A DNA stretch of 64,000 nt from Luteolibacter sp. SL250 (GTDB taxonomy: Bacteria > Verrucomicrobiota > Verrucomicrobiia > Verrucomicrobiales > Akkermansiaceae), in NCBI RefSeq assembly GCF_026625605.1, contig NZ_CP113054.1:744001-808000 (forward strand), written 5' to 3'. Under the pieces are notes generated by a model. That model did not search any database, was not told where the DNA came from, and saw only the letters and a list, made by a program, of their open reading frames with translations. How positions within the stretch are numbered: the stretch's first letter is position 1; the number at the start of each line of letters is the position of its first letter. Of this stretch, positions 35,569 to 43,876 are shown in pieces. The position numbers and the translations under genes are program-made.

Positions 35569-37818
35569 CTATCTCGGAGCCAATGCCTGTAGGATCGAAT
35601 TGGCCCAGCTTCCAGCGAGTTCCGTGGTGGCGCTTTGGGAGAAATGGACGCCATCCGCCTCTCTGTGCCGGATTCCGATCAAGTCCGTATCCGGGCCCGG
35701 GAATACCAATGAGCTGTTGGTTGGGAGCTGGCGCTGGGCATTCCTTACGTTGTCGGAAACGCTGGTGCCATTCCAACTGGTGAGAGAAACGATCCATGCC
35801 GGGTCTCCGGCGAACAGGCCTGAATCTATCGAATATCTGATGAGGCCGCCGAGAGAATCGGAGTAATCCTGGGTGGAAGTGGTGGCATCCGCTTCACCTT
35901 GGCACCACAGCACTGCCCGGACTTTCTGTCCGCCCCATCGTGCGGGATTCAGGTTTTTCGTGAGCCAGTAGGGATCGGAGAACCTGCCAACGGGAACTCC
36001 CCCTTGGGCAACATTGATGAAGCCTACAGGATAGCCAAGCGCTTTCTCAAGCGCTTCACCGCACTTTGGCCAATAGGATCCGCCTCCTTCGTGATTCTGC
36101 GGATCGTGGGCGGCTCTGCTTGAACCGTGGGGATGGCCGAGAAGCCGGACTCCTGATGTCGCGGAGGAAGTGAGCAGTTCCGAGCTGCCGACGGCATTCG
36201 ATTGGCCCCACACGAGGAACAGATCGCCAATATAGATTTCCTTGGGCTCGGATACCCACTTTTTTCCGTTGGAGTGGCTTCGGACCCATATAACGTGATG
36301 CCCGGGATCCAATTCGATGGTCCCGCTGAATCGGCCTGTGATCGGGGTTGGGACCGCCAACTTTTTCCAGGGCGGGTTGGAGTCATCCGCTTGATCCGCC
36401 CGCCGGGAACTCCATTCGATTTCGCGCGCCAAGGCACCCGCATATCCGGTGATTTGGACCGGTGTAGTGCCTTTTTCTGCTTTTTGAAAGAAGGCGTGAT
36501 TGGTGGGTACCGAAAAGGCGGCTATTTTCCGGCTCACCATGGTCGATGACCAAGCTGAGAACCCAACCCACAAAACACTCGCGATAAGAGCGGTGGACCT
36601 TCCTATTCCCATTGTCCGACCCAAGAATGTCATACGGTGGTTGCCGTGCTTGCCAAGGTCATGGGCCGGTTTTTCGATGAAGACGTAAGTGATGGCCGCC
36701 GCTGCGATCGATGCGGTGCAGGCGAGGACGACCCAAACGGCATTATGTAGGAATGGCCCTCCTGGAAGGGGGGGGAAGGCGATCTTGATTGCGGCCAGGA
36801 CCGGGATATGGACCAGATACAAGCTATAGGAAATGGTGCCGATCAAAACGGCCTGTTTCAGGAAGACGCTGCGATATTGGGTGGCGGTCCCCAGTTCCAA
36901 AAGCCCTTTCAAAAGGCAGGAGAACCCGATGGCGGCGGTGATATCACTCGCAGCATCCCGTGGGATATTGGTGACGAGGCCGGTTAATGGGATTGAAAGA
37001 AGCAACGCCACGCCGCTGGCGGTCCAGAGGTAGGGAGCGCTGGACGGGGCGGCGTTGCTGCGGCGGATGCGGGTGGCCCACCATTCCGCGATCCATGCTC
37101 CAAGAATCCATTCCCCGAAGCGTGTCACCGGAAATCGCACCGGATTGAAAAACTCGTGATGGAGGCTTCCGGGCCAAGCAGGGGAGAGATGGAAAGAAAG
37201 TGTGTACAGGATATGGATTGAGAACCACACGATGGCGATCTTCTTCATCCCGAACCGCAGAATCAGCCGCCTGGCTGCAATTACATAAATGAGGTAGAAG
37301 AAAACCTCCAGGGCAACCGTCCATGAAACAGTCACGATGCCCATCGACGAGGGGGCTTCAGGCGCGTAGTGCCAGAACCAGAGATGATCTATCAAATAGG
37401 AGGCGGTGATATTATACTGCTCGTGTCTCTGGAGGACGGCGCCGGCCAATATGAATGAGATGCAGGTGATGAAAATATACGGCGGGTATATTCTCCAGAA
37501 TCGCCGGTTGAGGAAATTCCTCAAGCCGCCTCTTGCCTCATACTTCCCCGGTGAAGTGTAGGGAAGATGGATGCAGAAGCCGCTGATGATGAAAAATAAG
37601 GAAACTCCCAGATAACCGAAGCCGGTCAGGAAGAAGATCGGGGCATTTACCCATCCAAGGCTTTCCACGTATGTAAGGGCATTGCCGCTGAAAAATGGAT
37701 GATTGTCCTTTGGAAAGAAAGAGACAATGCTTGCATGGTAAACAAGGACCGCAAAGGCGGCCAGTCCCCGCATGACGTCGATCAGGACAAGATTCTGAGG
37801 TGATTGATCATGATTCAT
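35569..37818 (-). CDS. Acyltransferase-3 membrane protein fused to sialate O-acetylesterase-like SGNH domain
   Basis: 749 residues in two parts. Residues 1 to about 425 are a membrane acyltransferase-3 (OafA/NodX group) domain: LIDVMRGLAAFAVLVYHAS at the start with the key His, and about ten helices. A beta-rich linker (about 430-530) follows, then from residue 537 an SGNH/DUF303 esterase domain with WGQSNAVGSS (Ser540 as nucleophile), LWCQGEADAT and the Asp/His pair in READGVHFS. One part would add an acetyl group to a sugar during assembly, and the other could remove or transfer it outside the cytoplasm. The usual OafA C-terminal SGNH domain belongs to another subgroup. Confidence 0.85.
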   Translation of the reverse strand: MNHDQSPQNLVLIDVMRGLAAFAVLVYHASIVSFFPKDNHPFFSGNALTYVESLGWVNAPIFFLTGFGYLGVSLFFIISGFCIHLPYTSPGKYEARGGLRNFLNRRFWRIYPPYIFITCISFILAGAVLQRHEQYNITASYLIDHLWFWHYAPEAPSSMGIVTVSWTVALEVFFYLIYVIAARRLILRFGMKKIAIVWFSIHILYTLSFHLSPAWPGSLHHEFFNPVRFPVTRFGEWILGAWIAEWWATRIRRSNAAPSSAPYLWTASGVALLLSIPLTGLVTNIPRDAASDITAAIGFSCLLKGLLELGTATQYRSVFLKQAVLIGTISYSLYLVHIPVLAAIKIAFPPLPGGPFLHNAVWVVLACTASIAAAAITYVFIEKPAHDLGKHGNHRMTFLGRTMGIGRSTALIASVLWVGFSAWSSTMVSRKIAAFSVPTNHAFFQKAEKGTTPVQITGYAGALAREIEWSSRRADQADDSNPPWKKLAVPTPITGRFSGTIELDPGHHVIWVRSHSNGKKWVSEPKEIYIGDLFLVWGQSNAVGSSELLTSSATSGVRLLGHPHGSSRAAHDPQNHEGGGSYWPKCGEALEKALGYPVGFINVAQGGVPVGRFSDPYWLTKNLNPARWGGQKVRAVLWCQGEADATTSTQDYSDSLGGLIRYSIDSGLFAGDPAWIVSLTSWNGTSVSDNVRNAQRQLPTNSSLVFPGPDTDLIGIRHREADGVHFSQSATTELAGSWANSILQALAPR

Positions 37819-37827
37819 GATTGGGTG

Positions 37828-38946
37828 TCATTTGCAATCGGGACTGGAAGCTCGGATCATGATGGCACGCACCCTTCCGGTGAAGGCGGCGGCGGTGAGA
37901 TGCTCCTGATAAAATGCGGTGGCCTGTTCAGCCAGCCTAGTGCGGAGTGCGGGATCGAGCAGGAGGTTCTCCAGCGCGCTGGCCAGACGGTGGATATCCC
38001 TTGGCGGGACCAGCAGGCCGGTTTCTCGATCTTTCACCAAGGATGGGATGCCGCGCCAGTCACTGGCGATGACGGGAAGTCCGGCTGCCATTGCCTCGAT
38101 GATAACGAGCGGGAAGTTTTCCGAACGATAGTAGGAGGGAAATGCGAAGACATCGTGGCTGGAAGTGGCATGCCATTTTGCCGGTCCATAGGCGGGGGCA
38201 GGTGGCGGGCATGTGACATTCGCGGGGAGGGCGGCGATGCGGCTTTCGATCTCCTTTCGGATTTCCCCGTCGGGCCAGCCCCCGATGAGTGAGAGAGTGA
38301 TCGGTAAGGGATGCTTTTCGGCCAGCACGCTTACGGCATCGATCAGGTCGATGACCCCTTTGTCCTTGAACAGATTTCCGAGGAAAAGGATGCGGAAAGA
38401 CGCTGAGGGCTCGTGGAGAAGATCGGTTGGTGCGTCGATGCCGTTGGGTACATCGAGGACCCGGCCCCCGGGGTAGATGGGGGCAGGACAATGCTCGCCG
38501 AGCCTTATCGTCCAGGCATCCCGTCCGTAGATGAAGCGTCCCATGATCGAGCGGAACCGGGAGGCTTCCAGAAACTCCACCAAGTTTCCAGAGTGGTAGT
38601 GTATCAGGGTCCTGCGGAAAAGCGGACGGCAGAGTGTGAGGAAAACGAAGTCTCTGATGAAGGGAATCCATGCCCCGCTGCCAGCCGTGTAATATAGGAC
38701 CGATGGCCGGTGGCGCAGCCACGCGGCCCAAGCTTTGAGGACGAGGAGGATCAGCCCGGATACTTTGGAGAAAGTAAATTTTCCCACCGACTCGAGTGTT
38801 TTGCTCGAGCGGATGGGAATCAGGATCTTTTTGACAGGAGACAGGTCCGCATCGAACAGCGCCTGCGTTGCGATGGACTGGCCGTGCACCGGAGGAGGGA
38901 CCACCCCCACCATCATTACGGTGGCATCATGGATGCTGGAGGACAT
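37828..38946 (-). CDS. GT4-family glycosyltransferase
   Basis: 372 residues. MMVGVVPPPVHGQSIATQAL at the start, RILFLGNLFKDKGVIDLIDA at the donor domain and FPSYYRSENFPLVIIEAMAAG, the E-x7-E motif of the GT4 group. A longer frame opens with TTG at 38988, but the ATG at 38946 fits the family start better. It is the first gene of the second minus-strand unit and lies behind a palindrome and a hairpin leader (39031-39105). Confidence 0.85.
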   Translation of the reverse strand: MSSSIHDATVMMVGVVPPPVHGQSIATQALFDADLSPVKKILIPIRSSKTLESVGKFTFSKVSGLILLVLKAWAAWLRHRPSVLYYTAGSGAWIPFIRDFVFLTLCRPLFRRTLIHYHSGNLVEFLEASRFRSIMGRFIYGRDAWTIRLGEHCPAPIYPGGRVLDVPNGIDAPTDLLHEPSASFRILFLGNLFKDKGVIDLIDAVSVLAEKHPLPITLSLIGGWPDGEIRKEIESRIAALPANVTCPPPAPAYGPAKWHATSSHDVFAFPSYYRSENFPLVIIEAMAAGLPVIASDWRGIPSLVKDRETGLLVPPRDIHRLASALENLLLDPALRTRLAEQATAFYQEHLTAAAFTGRVRAIMIRASSPDCK

Positions 38947-39030
38947 CGGCGGCGGCGGGCACGCTGCCGCCCATGGTTGATTCCTCAATCAGCGTTGGGA
39001 AAAACCTGCGGCAGGGTGTGGAAAAGGACT

Positions 39031-39057
39031 GGTCGCTCCCCGTGGGAGGGAACGACC
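39031..39057 (-). other. Leader hairpin before the second polysaccharide unit
   Basis: GGTCGCTCCC (39031-39040) and GGGAACGACC (39048-39057) pair over ten bases with one G-U/A-C mismatch and a seven-base loop. It lies between the palindrome and the first gene, so it would be at the 5' end of the transcript. It lacks a clear U-run. It might be a pause or recruitment site for the RfaH-like protein encoded upstream, or an attenuator. Confidence 0.4.
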
Positions 39058-39077
39058 GCGAACCTAGCTGCAGGAGG

Positions 39078-39105
39078 TGTTTGTTCAAGAAAAAATGAAC
39101 AAACA
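39078..39105. promoter_or_regulatory. Palindromic operator, second copy, upstream of the 38946-20450 unit
   Basis: TGTTTGTTCA (39078-39087), eight bases, TGAACAAACA (39096-39105). The same 10-bp arms with the same eight-base spacer occur at 49018-49045 beside the GbsR-like gene. The right half matches that copy over 13 bases. It lies 132 bases before the GT4 start and 30 bases after the cysN stop. Confidence 0.75.
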
Positions 39106-39134
39106 GGGAATGCCAGATGACCTGGACAACCTTA

Positions 39135-40379
39135 TCAAATAATCATCCCTGCCGCGACGGTTTCGTTCGTGCCGGGGTCGATCAGGATGAAGGAGCCGGT
39201 GGCGCGGTTGCGGCGGTAGCTGTCGTGGATGAGTGGCACGGCGGTGCGCAGGGTGATGCGGCCGATGTCGTTCATGCTGAAGGTATCGATGCCTTCCAGT
39301 TTGTGCAGCGTATCGACGTTCACGTGGTACTTCACGCTTTGGATGATGGCTTTGGTCTCCTGGGTGGTGTGGCGGATGACGAGCTTGGCGCGTGGCGGCA
39401 TCGGCTTGGAGGAGAACCAGCAGATCATGGCCTCGATGTCCTGGGAGACAATCGGGGGATTGTTGGCTTTGACCAAAGTGTCGCCGCGGGAAATGTCGAT
39501 CTCATCCGTGAGGGTGAGGCAGACGGATTGCGGCGCGAAGGCTTCTTCGCGTTCGCCTTCCGGGCTGTGGATGGCCTTGATCCGGCTGGTGAAGCCGGAG
39601 GGGAGGACGGTGACTTCGTCTCCAGGTTTGAACACCCCGCCAGCGACGCGGCCGGCGAAGCCGCGGAAGTCGTGCCAGTCGTTGGACATGGGGCGGATGA
39701 CCCACTGGACGGGGAAGCGGGCATCGATGTGGTTTTCCTCTCCGCCGACGTAGACGTGTTCCAGGTGGTAAAGGAGGGAGGGGCCCTGGTACCACGACAT
39801 GTTCGTGGATTTGTCCACGACGTTGTCTCCGTTGAGGGCGGAGATGGGGATGGTGGTGATCTCCACGATGTTATCGAGACGCGAGGCGAACTCGTGGTAG
39901 TCCTTGATGATCTGGTTGTAGGTCTCCTCGGAGTGGTCCACCAGGTCCATCTTGTTCACCGCGACGACGAGGTGCTGGATGCGGAGCAGGTTGGCGATGA
40001 AGGAGTGGCGTTTGGTCTGCTCGATCACGCCTTTGCGGGCGTCGATGAGGATGATGGCCAGGTTCGCGGTGGAGGCACCGGTCACCATGTTGCGGGTGTA
40101 CTGGATGTGGCCGGGCGTGTCGGCGATGATGAACTTCCGCTTCGGGGTGGCGAAATAGCGGTAGGCGACGTCGATGGTGATGCCCTGCTCCCGCTCGGCC
40201 TTGAGGCCGTCTGTCAGCAGCGCGAGGTTGACGTGCTCATCCCCGCGGCGGCGGGAGGATTCCTCGACGGCCTCAAGCTGGTCCTCGAAGATGGATTTGG
40301 AATCGTAAAGAAGGCGGCCGATCAGGGTGGATTTGCCGTCATCGACGGAACCGGCGGTGGTGAAACGGAGAAGGTCCAT
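39135..40379 (-). CDS. cysN: Sulfate adenylyltransferase subunit 1 (GTPase)
   Basis: 414 residues of the translation-GTPase type: P-loop GSVDDGKSTLIGRL (from residue 10), REQGITIDVAYRYF, DTPGHIQY, VNKMDLVD, then two beta-barrel domains. With CysD it makes adenosine phosphosulfate (APS) from ATP and sulfate, driven by GTP hydrolysis. It is shorter than the E. coli enzyme and has no fused kinase domain; cysC is separate in the same cluster. It is the last gene of the minus-strand unit that starts at gbsR. Confidence 0.95.
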   Translation of the reverse strand: MDLLRFTTAGSVDDGKSTLIGRLLYDSKSIFEDQLEAVEESSRRRGDEHVNLALLTDGLKAEREQGITIDVAYRYFATPKRKFIIADTPGHIQYTRNMVTGASTANLAIILIDARKGVIEQTKRHSFIANLLRIQHLVVAVNKMDLVDHSEETYNQIIKDYHEFASRLDNIVEITTIPISALNGDNVVDKSTNMSWYQGPSLLYHLEHVYVGGEENHIDARFPVQWVIRPMSNDWHDFRGFAGRVAGGVFKPGDEVTVLPSGFTSRIKAIHSPEGEREEAFAPQSVCLTLTDEIDISRGDTLVKANNPPIVSQDIEAMICWFSSKPMPPRAKLVIRHTTQETKAIIQSVKYHVNVDTLHKLEGIDTFSMNDIGRITLRTAVPLIHDSYRRNRATGSFILIDPGTNETVAAGMII

Positions 40380-40400
40380 GGAGAGGAAAGTTTGCTAGAG

Positions 40401-40513
40401 TTCAGTTTTCAGTGTTCAGGAAGAATGCCGTCATCCGCAGGCGCTGGGCTGGCGGCGTCGCCAGTTTCCGGTGCTTTTTCCAGGTCTTTTCCTGAAAACT
40501 GAACACTGAAAAC
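40401..40513. repeat. Inverted repeat between cysD and cysN
   Basis: GTTTTCAGTGTTCAG (40405-40419) and its exact reverse complement CTGAACACTGAAAAC (40499-40513) flank an 80-base core. A second register, TTCAGTTTTCAG (40401-40412) and CTGAAAACTGAA (40492-40503), overlaps it. The arms consist of repeated TCAG/CTGA units, so each end is also a short direct repeat. The gap between the two genes is 146 bases although they encode subunits of one enzyme. It looks like a small repeat element, possibly a hairpin that tunes cysN expression. Confidence 0.6.
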
Positions 40514-40525
40514 CGGCCAACTTTG

Positions 40526-41431
40526 TCAGAAGTATCCCTCCTTCTTCCGGTCTTCCATGGCGGTCTCGGACCGTTTGTCGTCGGCGCGGGTGCCACGTTC
40601 GGTCTGGCGGGCGGCGGCGACTTCGGCGATGACTTCGTCAAGATCGGCAGCCGGGGATTCCACGGCGCCGGTGCAGGTGGCATCACCGATGGTGCGGAAC
40701 CGGACGGTGCGGATCTCGACCTTTTCGTGCTCCTGGGGTTTCAGGAACTCGGTGACGGCGAGGAGCTGGCCGTTGCGCTCGAACACCTCCCGTTGATGGG
40801 TGAAGTAGATGTTCGGCAGAGGGATCTTCTCGCGCTTGATGTACATCCAGATGTCCATTTCGGTGAAGTTGGACAGGGGGAAGACGCGGAAGTGTTCGCC
40901 GGGATTCTTGCGGCCGTTGAAAAGGTTCCAGAGTTCCGGGCGTTGGTTCTTCGGGTCCCACTGGCCGAAGTCGTCACGGTGGGAGAAGAAGCGTTCCTTG
41001 GCGCGGGCTTTCTCCTCGTCGCGGCGGCCGCCGCCGAGGGCGGCGTCGTAGTCGTGCTTTTCGATCGTATCGAGCAGGGTGACGGTCTGGAGCTTGTTGC
41101 GGGACGCGTTCGGGCCCTTTTCCTCCACAACCCGACCGGTGTCGATGGATTCCTGGACGGAGCCGACAACCAGATTCGCGCGTATCAGTTCCACGAATTC
41201 ATCGCGGTACGTCATGGTCTCCGGGAAGTTGTGGCCGGTGTCGATGTGCACCAGCGGGAAGGGCATGCGGGCCGGCCAGAATGCCTTGCGGGCGAGCCAT
41301 GCCATCACGATCGAGTCCTTGCCTCCGGAGAAAAGAAGTGCGGGATTTTGGAATTGGGCAGCCGTTTCACGGAGGATGAATATGGCCTCCGCTTCGAGCT
41401 GGTCGAGATGGCTCAGTTGATAGTTAGGCAT
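40526..41431 (-). CDS. cysD: Sulfate adenylyltransferase subunit 2
   Basis: 301 residues of the PP-loop family: LLFSGGKDSIVMAWLARKAF near the N-terminus, PLVHIDTGHNFPET and AALGGGRRDEEKARAKERFF. It catalyses ATP + sulfate to APS + PPi together with CysN. The C-terminus has VRFRTIGDATCTGAVESPA, as in the family. In this locus it lies between cysC and cysN, and all three are after the nucleotide-sugar genes. Confidence 0.96.
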   Translation of the reverse strand: MPNYQLSHLDQLEAEAIFILRETAAQFQNPALLFSGGKDSIVMAWLARKAFWPARMPFPLVHIDTGHNFPETMTYRDEFVELIRANLVVGSVQESIDTGRVVEEKGPNASRNKLQTVTLLDTIEKHDYDAALGGGRRDEEKARAKERFFSHRDDFGQWDPKNQRPELWNLFNGRKNPGEHFRVFPLSNFTEMDIWMYIKREKIPLPNIYFTHQREVFERNGQLLAVTEFLKPQEHEKVEIRTVRFRTIGDATCTGAVESPAADLDEVIAEVAAARQTERGTRADDKRSETAMEDRKKEGYF

Positions 41432-41512
41432 TTGGAGAGAGAGAAGGCACGCCGTGGATCGGTGGTGCGCGCGAGTGGGTAGGTCCCGCCCGGAAAAAGG
41501 TCAAGGAATATA

Positions 41513-41538
41513 ATTACCAACCTGAGTTGTTTGGTAAT
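41513..41538. promoter_or_regulatory. Inverted repeat in the cysC-cysD gap
   Basis: ATTACCAA (41513-41520) and TTGGTAAT (41531-41538) are perfect 8-bp arms with a ten-base AT-rich spacer, starting directly after the cysC stop codon and 82 bases before cysD. It may be an operator for an Rrf2/CymR-like sulfur regulator or a weak mRNA hairpin. No such regulator is in the window. Confidence 0.45.
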
Positions 41539-41539
41539 A

Positions 41540-42133
41540 TTAAGCGAGGGCAATCCGATCGCGGATGGCCTCCAGAAGCTCGAATGCGGAGTCCTCCACG
41601 GAGGTGGATTCCGTATCGATGACCAAATCCGCATTCGCCGGGGGCTCGAAGGAGCCATCCTTGCCGGTGAAGTGCTGGATCTCGCCACGGGCCGCCTTGG
41701 CATAGAGCCCCTTCACATCACGCTTCTCACAGGCTTCATAACTGGCCTTGATATAGACTTCGAAGAGATCGTCCCCGATCAGACCGCGGGCCAGGTCGCG
41801 CAGTTCTCCCCGTGGGGTAATTGCGGAGACGAAGACGATGATCCCTTGAGAAACCAGGATCTTCGCCACCTCGGCGATCCGCCGGATATTTTCCAGCCGG
41901 TCCGTGTCGCTGAAGCCCAGGTTCGCGTTGAGGCCGGTGCGGAGGTTGTCTCCATCCAGAATGACCGTGAAGCGGCCCTGTTGGTGGAGCACCCGTTCGG
42001 CGGCATTCGCGATGGTTGATTTTCCGGACCCGGACAGACCGCACATCCAGATGACCAGTCCCTGCTGCTTGAGCAGGCTCTGTTTGTCACTGCGCTGGAG
42101 GAAACGGTGGAACTCTGGGTGGATGTTGGACAT
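41540..42133 (-). CDS. cysC: Adenylylsulfate kinase
   Basis: 197 residues. P-loop GLSGSGKSTIANA, DGDNLRTGLNANLGFSDTD and KGLYAKAARGEIQHFTG, all typical. It phosphorylates APS to PAPS, the donor for sulfotransferases and the substrate for sulfate reduction. The ATG at 42133 gives the standard start; the frame is open further upstream without family match. It starts the cysC-cysD-cysN part of the unit and is separated from ugd by 333 bases with a response-regulator fragment on the other strand. Confidence 0.95.
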   Translation of the reverse strand: MSNIHPEFHRFLQRSDKQSLLKQQGLVIWMCGLSGSGKSTIANAAERVLHQQGRFTVILDGDNLRTGLNANLGFSDTDRLENIRRIAEVAKILVSQGIIVFVSAITPRGELRDLARGLIGDDLFEVYIKASYEACEKRDVKGLYAKAARGEIQHFTGKDGSFEPPANADLVIDTESTSVEDSAFELLEAIRDRIALA

Positions 42134-42192
42134 GGCGATTTGGTGACAGCGTAAGCCCTGCCGGGGCAAAGAGAAGGGAAAATAGTCCGATG

Positions 42193-42211
42193 TTTTGACA
42201 TCCTTTTGACA
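42193..42211. promoter_or_regulatory. 11-nt-period direct repeat (Pho-box-like) between cysC and the regulator fragment
   Basis: TTTTGACA occurs at 42193-42200 and 42204-42211, spacing exactly 11 nt. On the minus strand this reads TGTCAAAA-GGA-TGTCAAAA, close in layout to the Pho box of PhoB-type regulators (TGTCA repeats with 11-nt period). It is 60 bases before cysC and 34 before the regulator fragment. TTGACA elements in the repeat could also be -35 hexamers on the plus strand. Confidence 0.45.
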
Positions 42212-42244
42212 CGGCGGTGCCGGCGGACATGCATGATAGGGGCC

Positions 42245-42469
42245 ATGAAGATGAAACCGCTCCTGATGATGATACTTCCCGTGGGTCAGGCGGGCAGGCC
42301 GGTCAGCAGGGATGCCTTCCTGGATGAGTGCTGGGGTTCGGACTACTTCCCGGACTCCCGCACGCTGGACCAGCATGTGTTCACGCTGAGGAAGAAGATC
42401 GAAGCCGATCCGGCGCATCCATCCATCATCGGGACAGCGCGCGGGATCGGTTACCGGTTCGGCGGTTAG
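42245..42469 (+). pseudogene. Remnant of an OmpR/PhoB-type response regulator (DNA-binding part only)
   Basis: 74 codons whose middle and end match the winged-helix effector domain: GRPVSRDAFLDECWGSDYFP, TLDQHVFTLRKKIEADP and [12 protein letters not shown]. The receiver domain and the first strands of the effector domain are missing; the start MKMKPLLMMILPV joins directly to the helix before GRPVSR. It overlaps the end of ugd by four bases and is on the opposite strand to its neighbours. It is most likely the decayed end of a two-component system gene. An alternative is a small free-standing DNA-binding protein. No kinase gene is near. Confidence 0.65.
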
Positions 42470-43854
42470 ATGCCTTTGCCGATGATGAATGCGTCCAGGC
42501 CGTGCGCTTTCAGCGCGGCGCTGGAGAATACGGCCCGCCCGTCGAAGATGAAGGCCGGCTTCAGCATCAGGTTGTGCAGCTTGTCCAGGTCGATGTCCTT
42601 GAACTCATCCCATTCGGTCAACGTGGCGAGCGCATGTGAGCCGTCAGCCGCCTCATACGGATCGGAGCAGATCTCCACGTTGGAAAGGACGAGTGAGGGA
42701 TCGATGCCCGCCTCCACGAGGTCCCGGTGGATGGCGGCGGCATCCACCTGCGGATCGTAGATCGCCAGATGGGCACGTTCATGGAGGAGATCCCGGCAGA
42801 CGTGGATGGCGGCGGACTCGCGGGTGTCATTGGTGTCCTTCTTGAACGCGAAGCCGAGGATGGCGATGCGCTTGCCAGAGACCGTGTTGAAAAGCGTACG
42901 GACGATCTTTTCGACGAACCGGCTTTTCTGCCAGTCATTGATCTGGATCACCTGGTTCCAGTAAGCGGCGACTTCGGGGAGGCCGAAGGATTCGCAGAGA
43001 TAGACCAGATTGAGGATGTCCTTCTGGAAGCAGGAGCCACCGAAGCCGACGGACGCCTTGAGGAACTTCGGGCCGATGCGGGAGTCCATCCCGATGGCCT
43101 TGGCCACTTCATCCACATCCGCCCCGGTGGCTTCGCAGAGGGCGGAAATGGAATTGATCGAGGAAATCCGTTGGGCGAGGAAGGCGTTCGCCACCAGTTT
43201 GGAAAGCTCCGAAGACCAGAGGTTGGTGGTGATGATGCGCTCACGCGGCACCCAGTTCGCATAGACGGAGACCAGGGCCTCCACCGCGGCATTGCCTTCA
43301 GGGGTGGTTTCCCCGCCGATGAGGATGCGGTCCGGGTTGTTGAGGTCGCTGATGGCGGTTCCTTCGGCGAGGAACTCCGGGTTGGAGAGAACCTGGAATT
43401 TCGCCCCGTTGGGTGAGTTCGCGGCCAGGATGGTCTTGATCGCGCTGGCGGTCTTCACCGGGATGGTGGACTTCTCGACGATGATTTTGTCCCGGTCCGA
43501 AACCTCCGCGATCAGGCGTGCCGCGGACTCGATGTAGCGGAGATCCGCCGCGCGGCCAGCACCGATGCCGTAGGACTTCGTCGGGGTCCCGACGGATACG
43601 AAAATGAGATCGGCCGCTGCGATGGCTGCCCGGATATCCGTGGTGAAATGAAGATTTCTACCCCTGGCCGAAACGACCACCTCATCAAGTCCCGGCTCAT
43701 AGACAGGGAGTTCGTCGGAGTTCCAGGCATCAACGCGCTTTTCGTTGAAATCCGCCACGGTCACCTGGATGTCAGGGCATTTGGCGGCGATCATTGCCAT
43801 GGTCGGGCCACCGACGTAGCCGGCGCCAAGGCAGCAGATGTGTTTGATGGTCAT
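42466..43854 (-). CDS. ugd: UDP-glucose 6-dehydrogenase, eukaryote-like type
   Basis: 462 residues. N-terminal Rossmann motif [18 protein letters not shown], catalytic Cys in [19 protein letters not shown] and C-terminal domain with [18 protein letters not shown]. It oxidises UDP-glucose to UDP-glucuronate with two NAD. The length and the GGPTMAMIA and [12 protein letters not shown] segments resemble the animal/plant enzyme more than the short proteobacterial form. UDP-glucuronate is both an acidic repeat-unit donor and the substrate of the UXS enzyme at 49093-50025. Confidence 0.94.
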   Translation of the reverse strand: MTIKHICCLGAGYVGGPTMAMIAAKCPDIQVTVADFNEKRVDAWNSDELPVYEPGLDEVVVSARGRNLHFTTDIRAAIAAADLIFVSVGTPTKSYGIGAGRAADLRYIESAARLIAEVSDRDKIIVEKSTIPVKTASAIKTILAANSPNGAKFQVLSNPEFLAEGTAISDLNNPDRILIGGETTPEGNAAVEALVSVYANWVPRERIITTNLWSSELSKLVANAFLAQRISSINSISALCEATGADVDEVAKAIGMDSRIGPKFLKASVGFGGSCFQKDILNLVYLCESFGLPEVAAYWNQVIQINDWQKSRFVEKIVRTLFNTVSGKRIAILGFAFKKDTNDTRESAAIHVCRDLLHERAHLAIYDPQVDAAAIHRDLVEAGIDPSLVLSNVEICSDPYEAADGSHALATLTEWDEFKDIDLDKLHNLMLKPAFIFDGRAVFSSAALKAHGLDAFIIGKGI

Positions 43855-43876
43855 GTTGTCAGCAGGTTGGTAACGG

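Noticed and set aside
39117..40502. 461-residue plus-strand open frame opposite cysN
   Set aside because: Asp/Gly/Val-rich shadow with no domain; cysN has all GTPase motifs.
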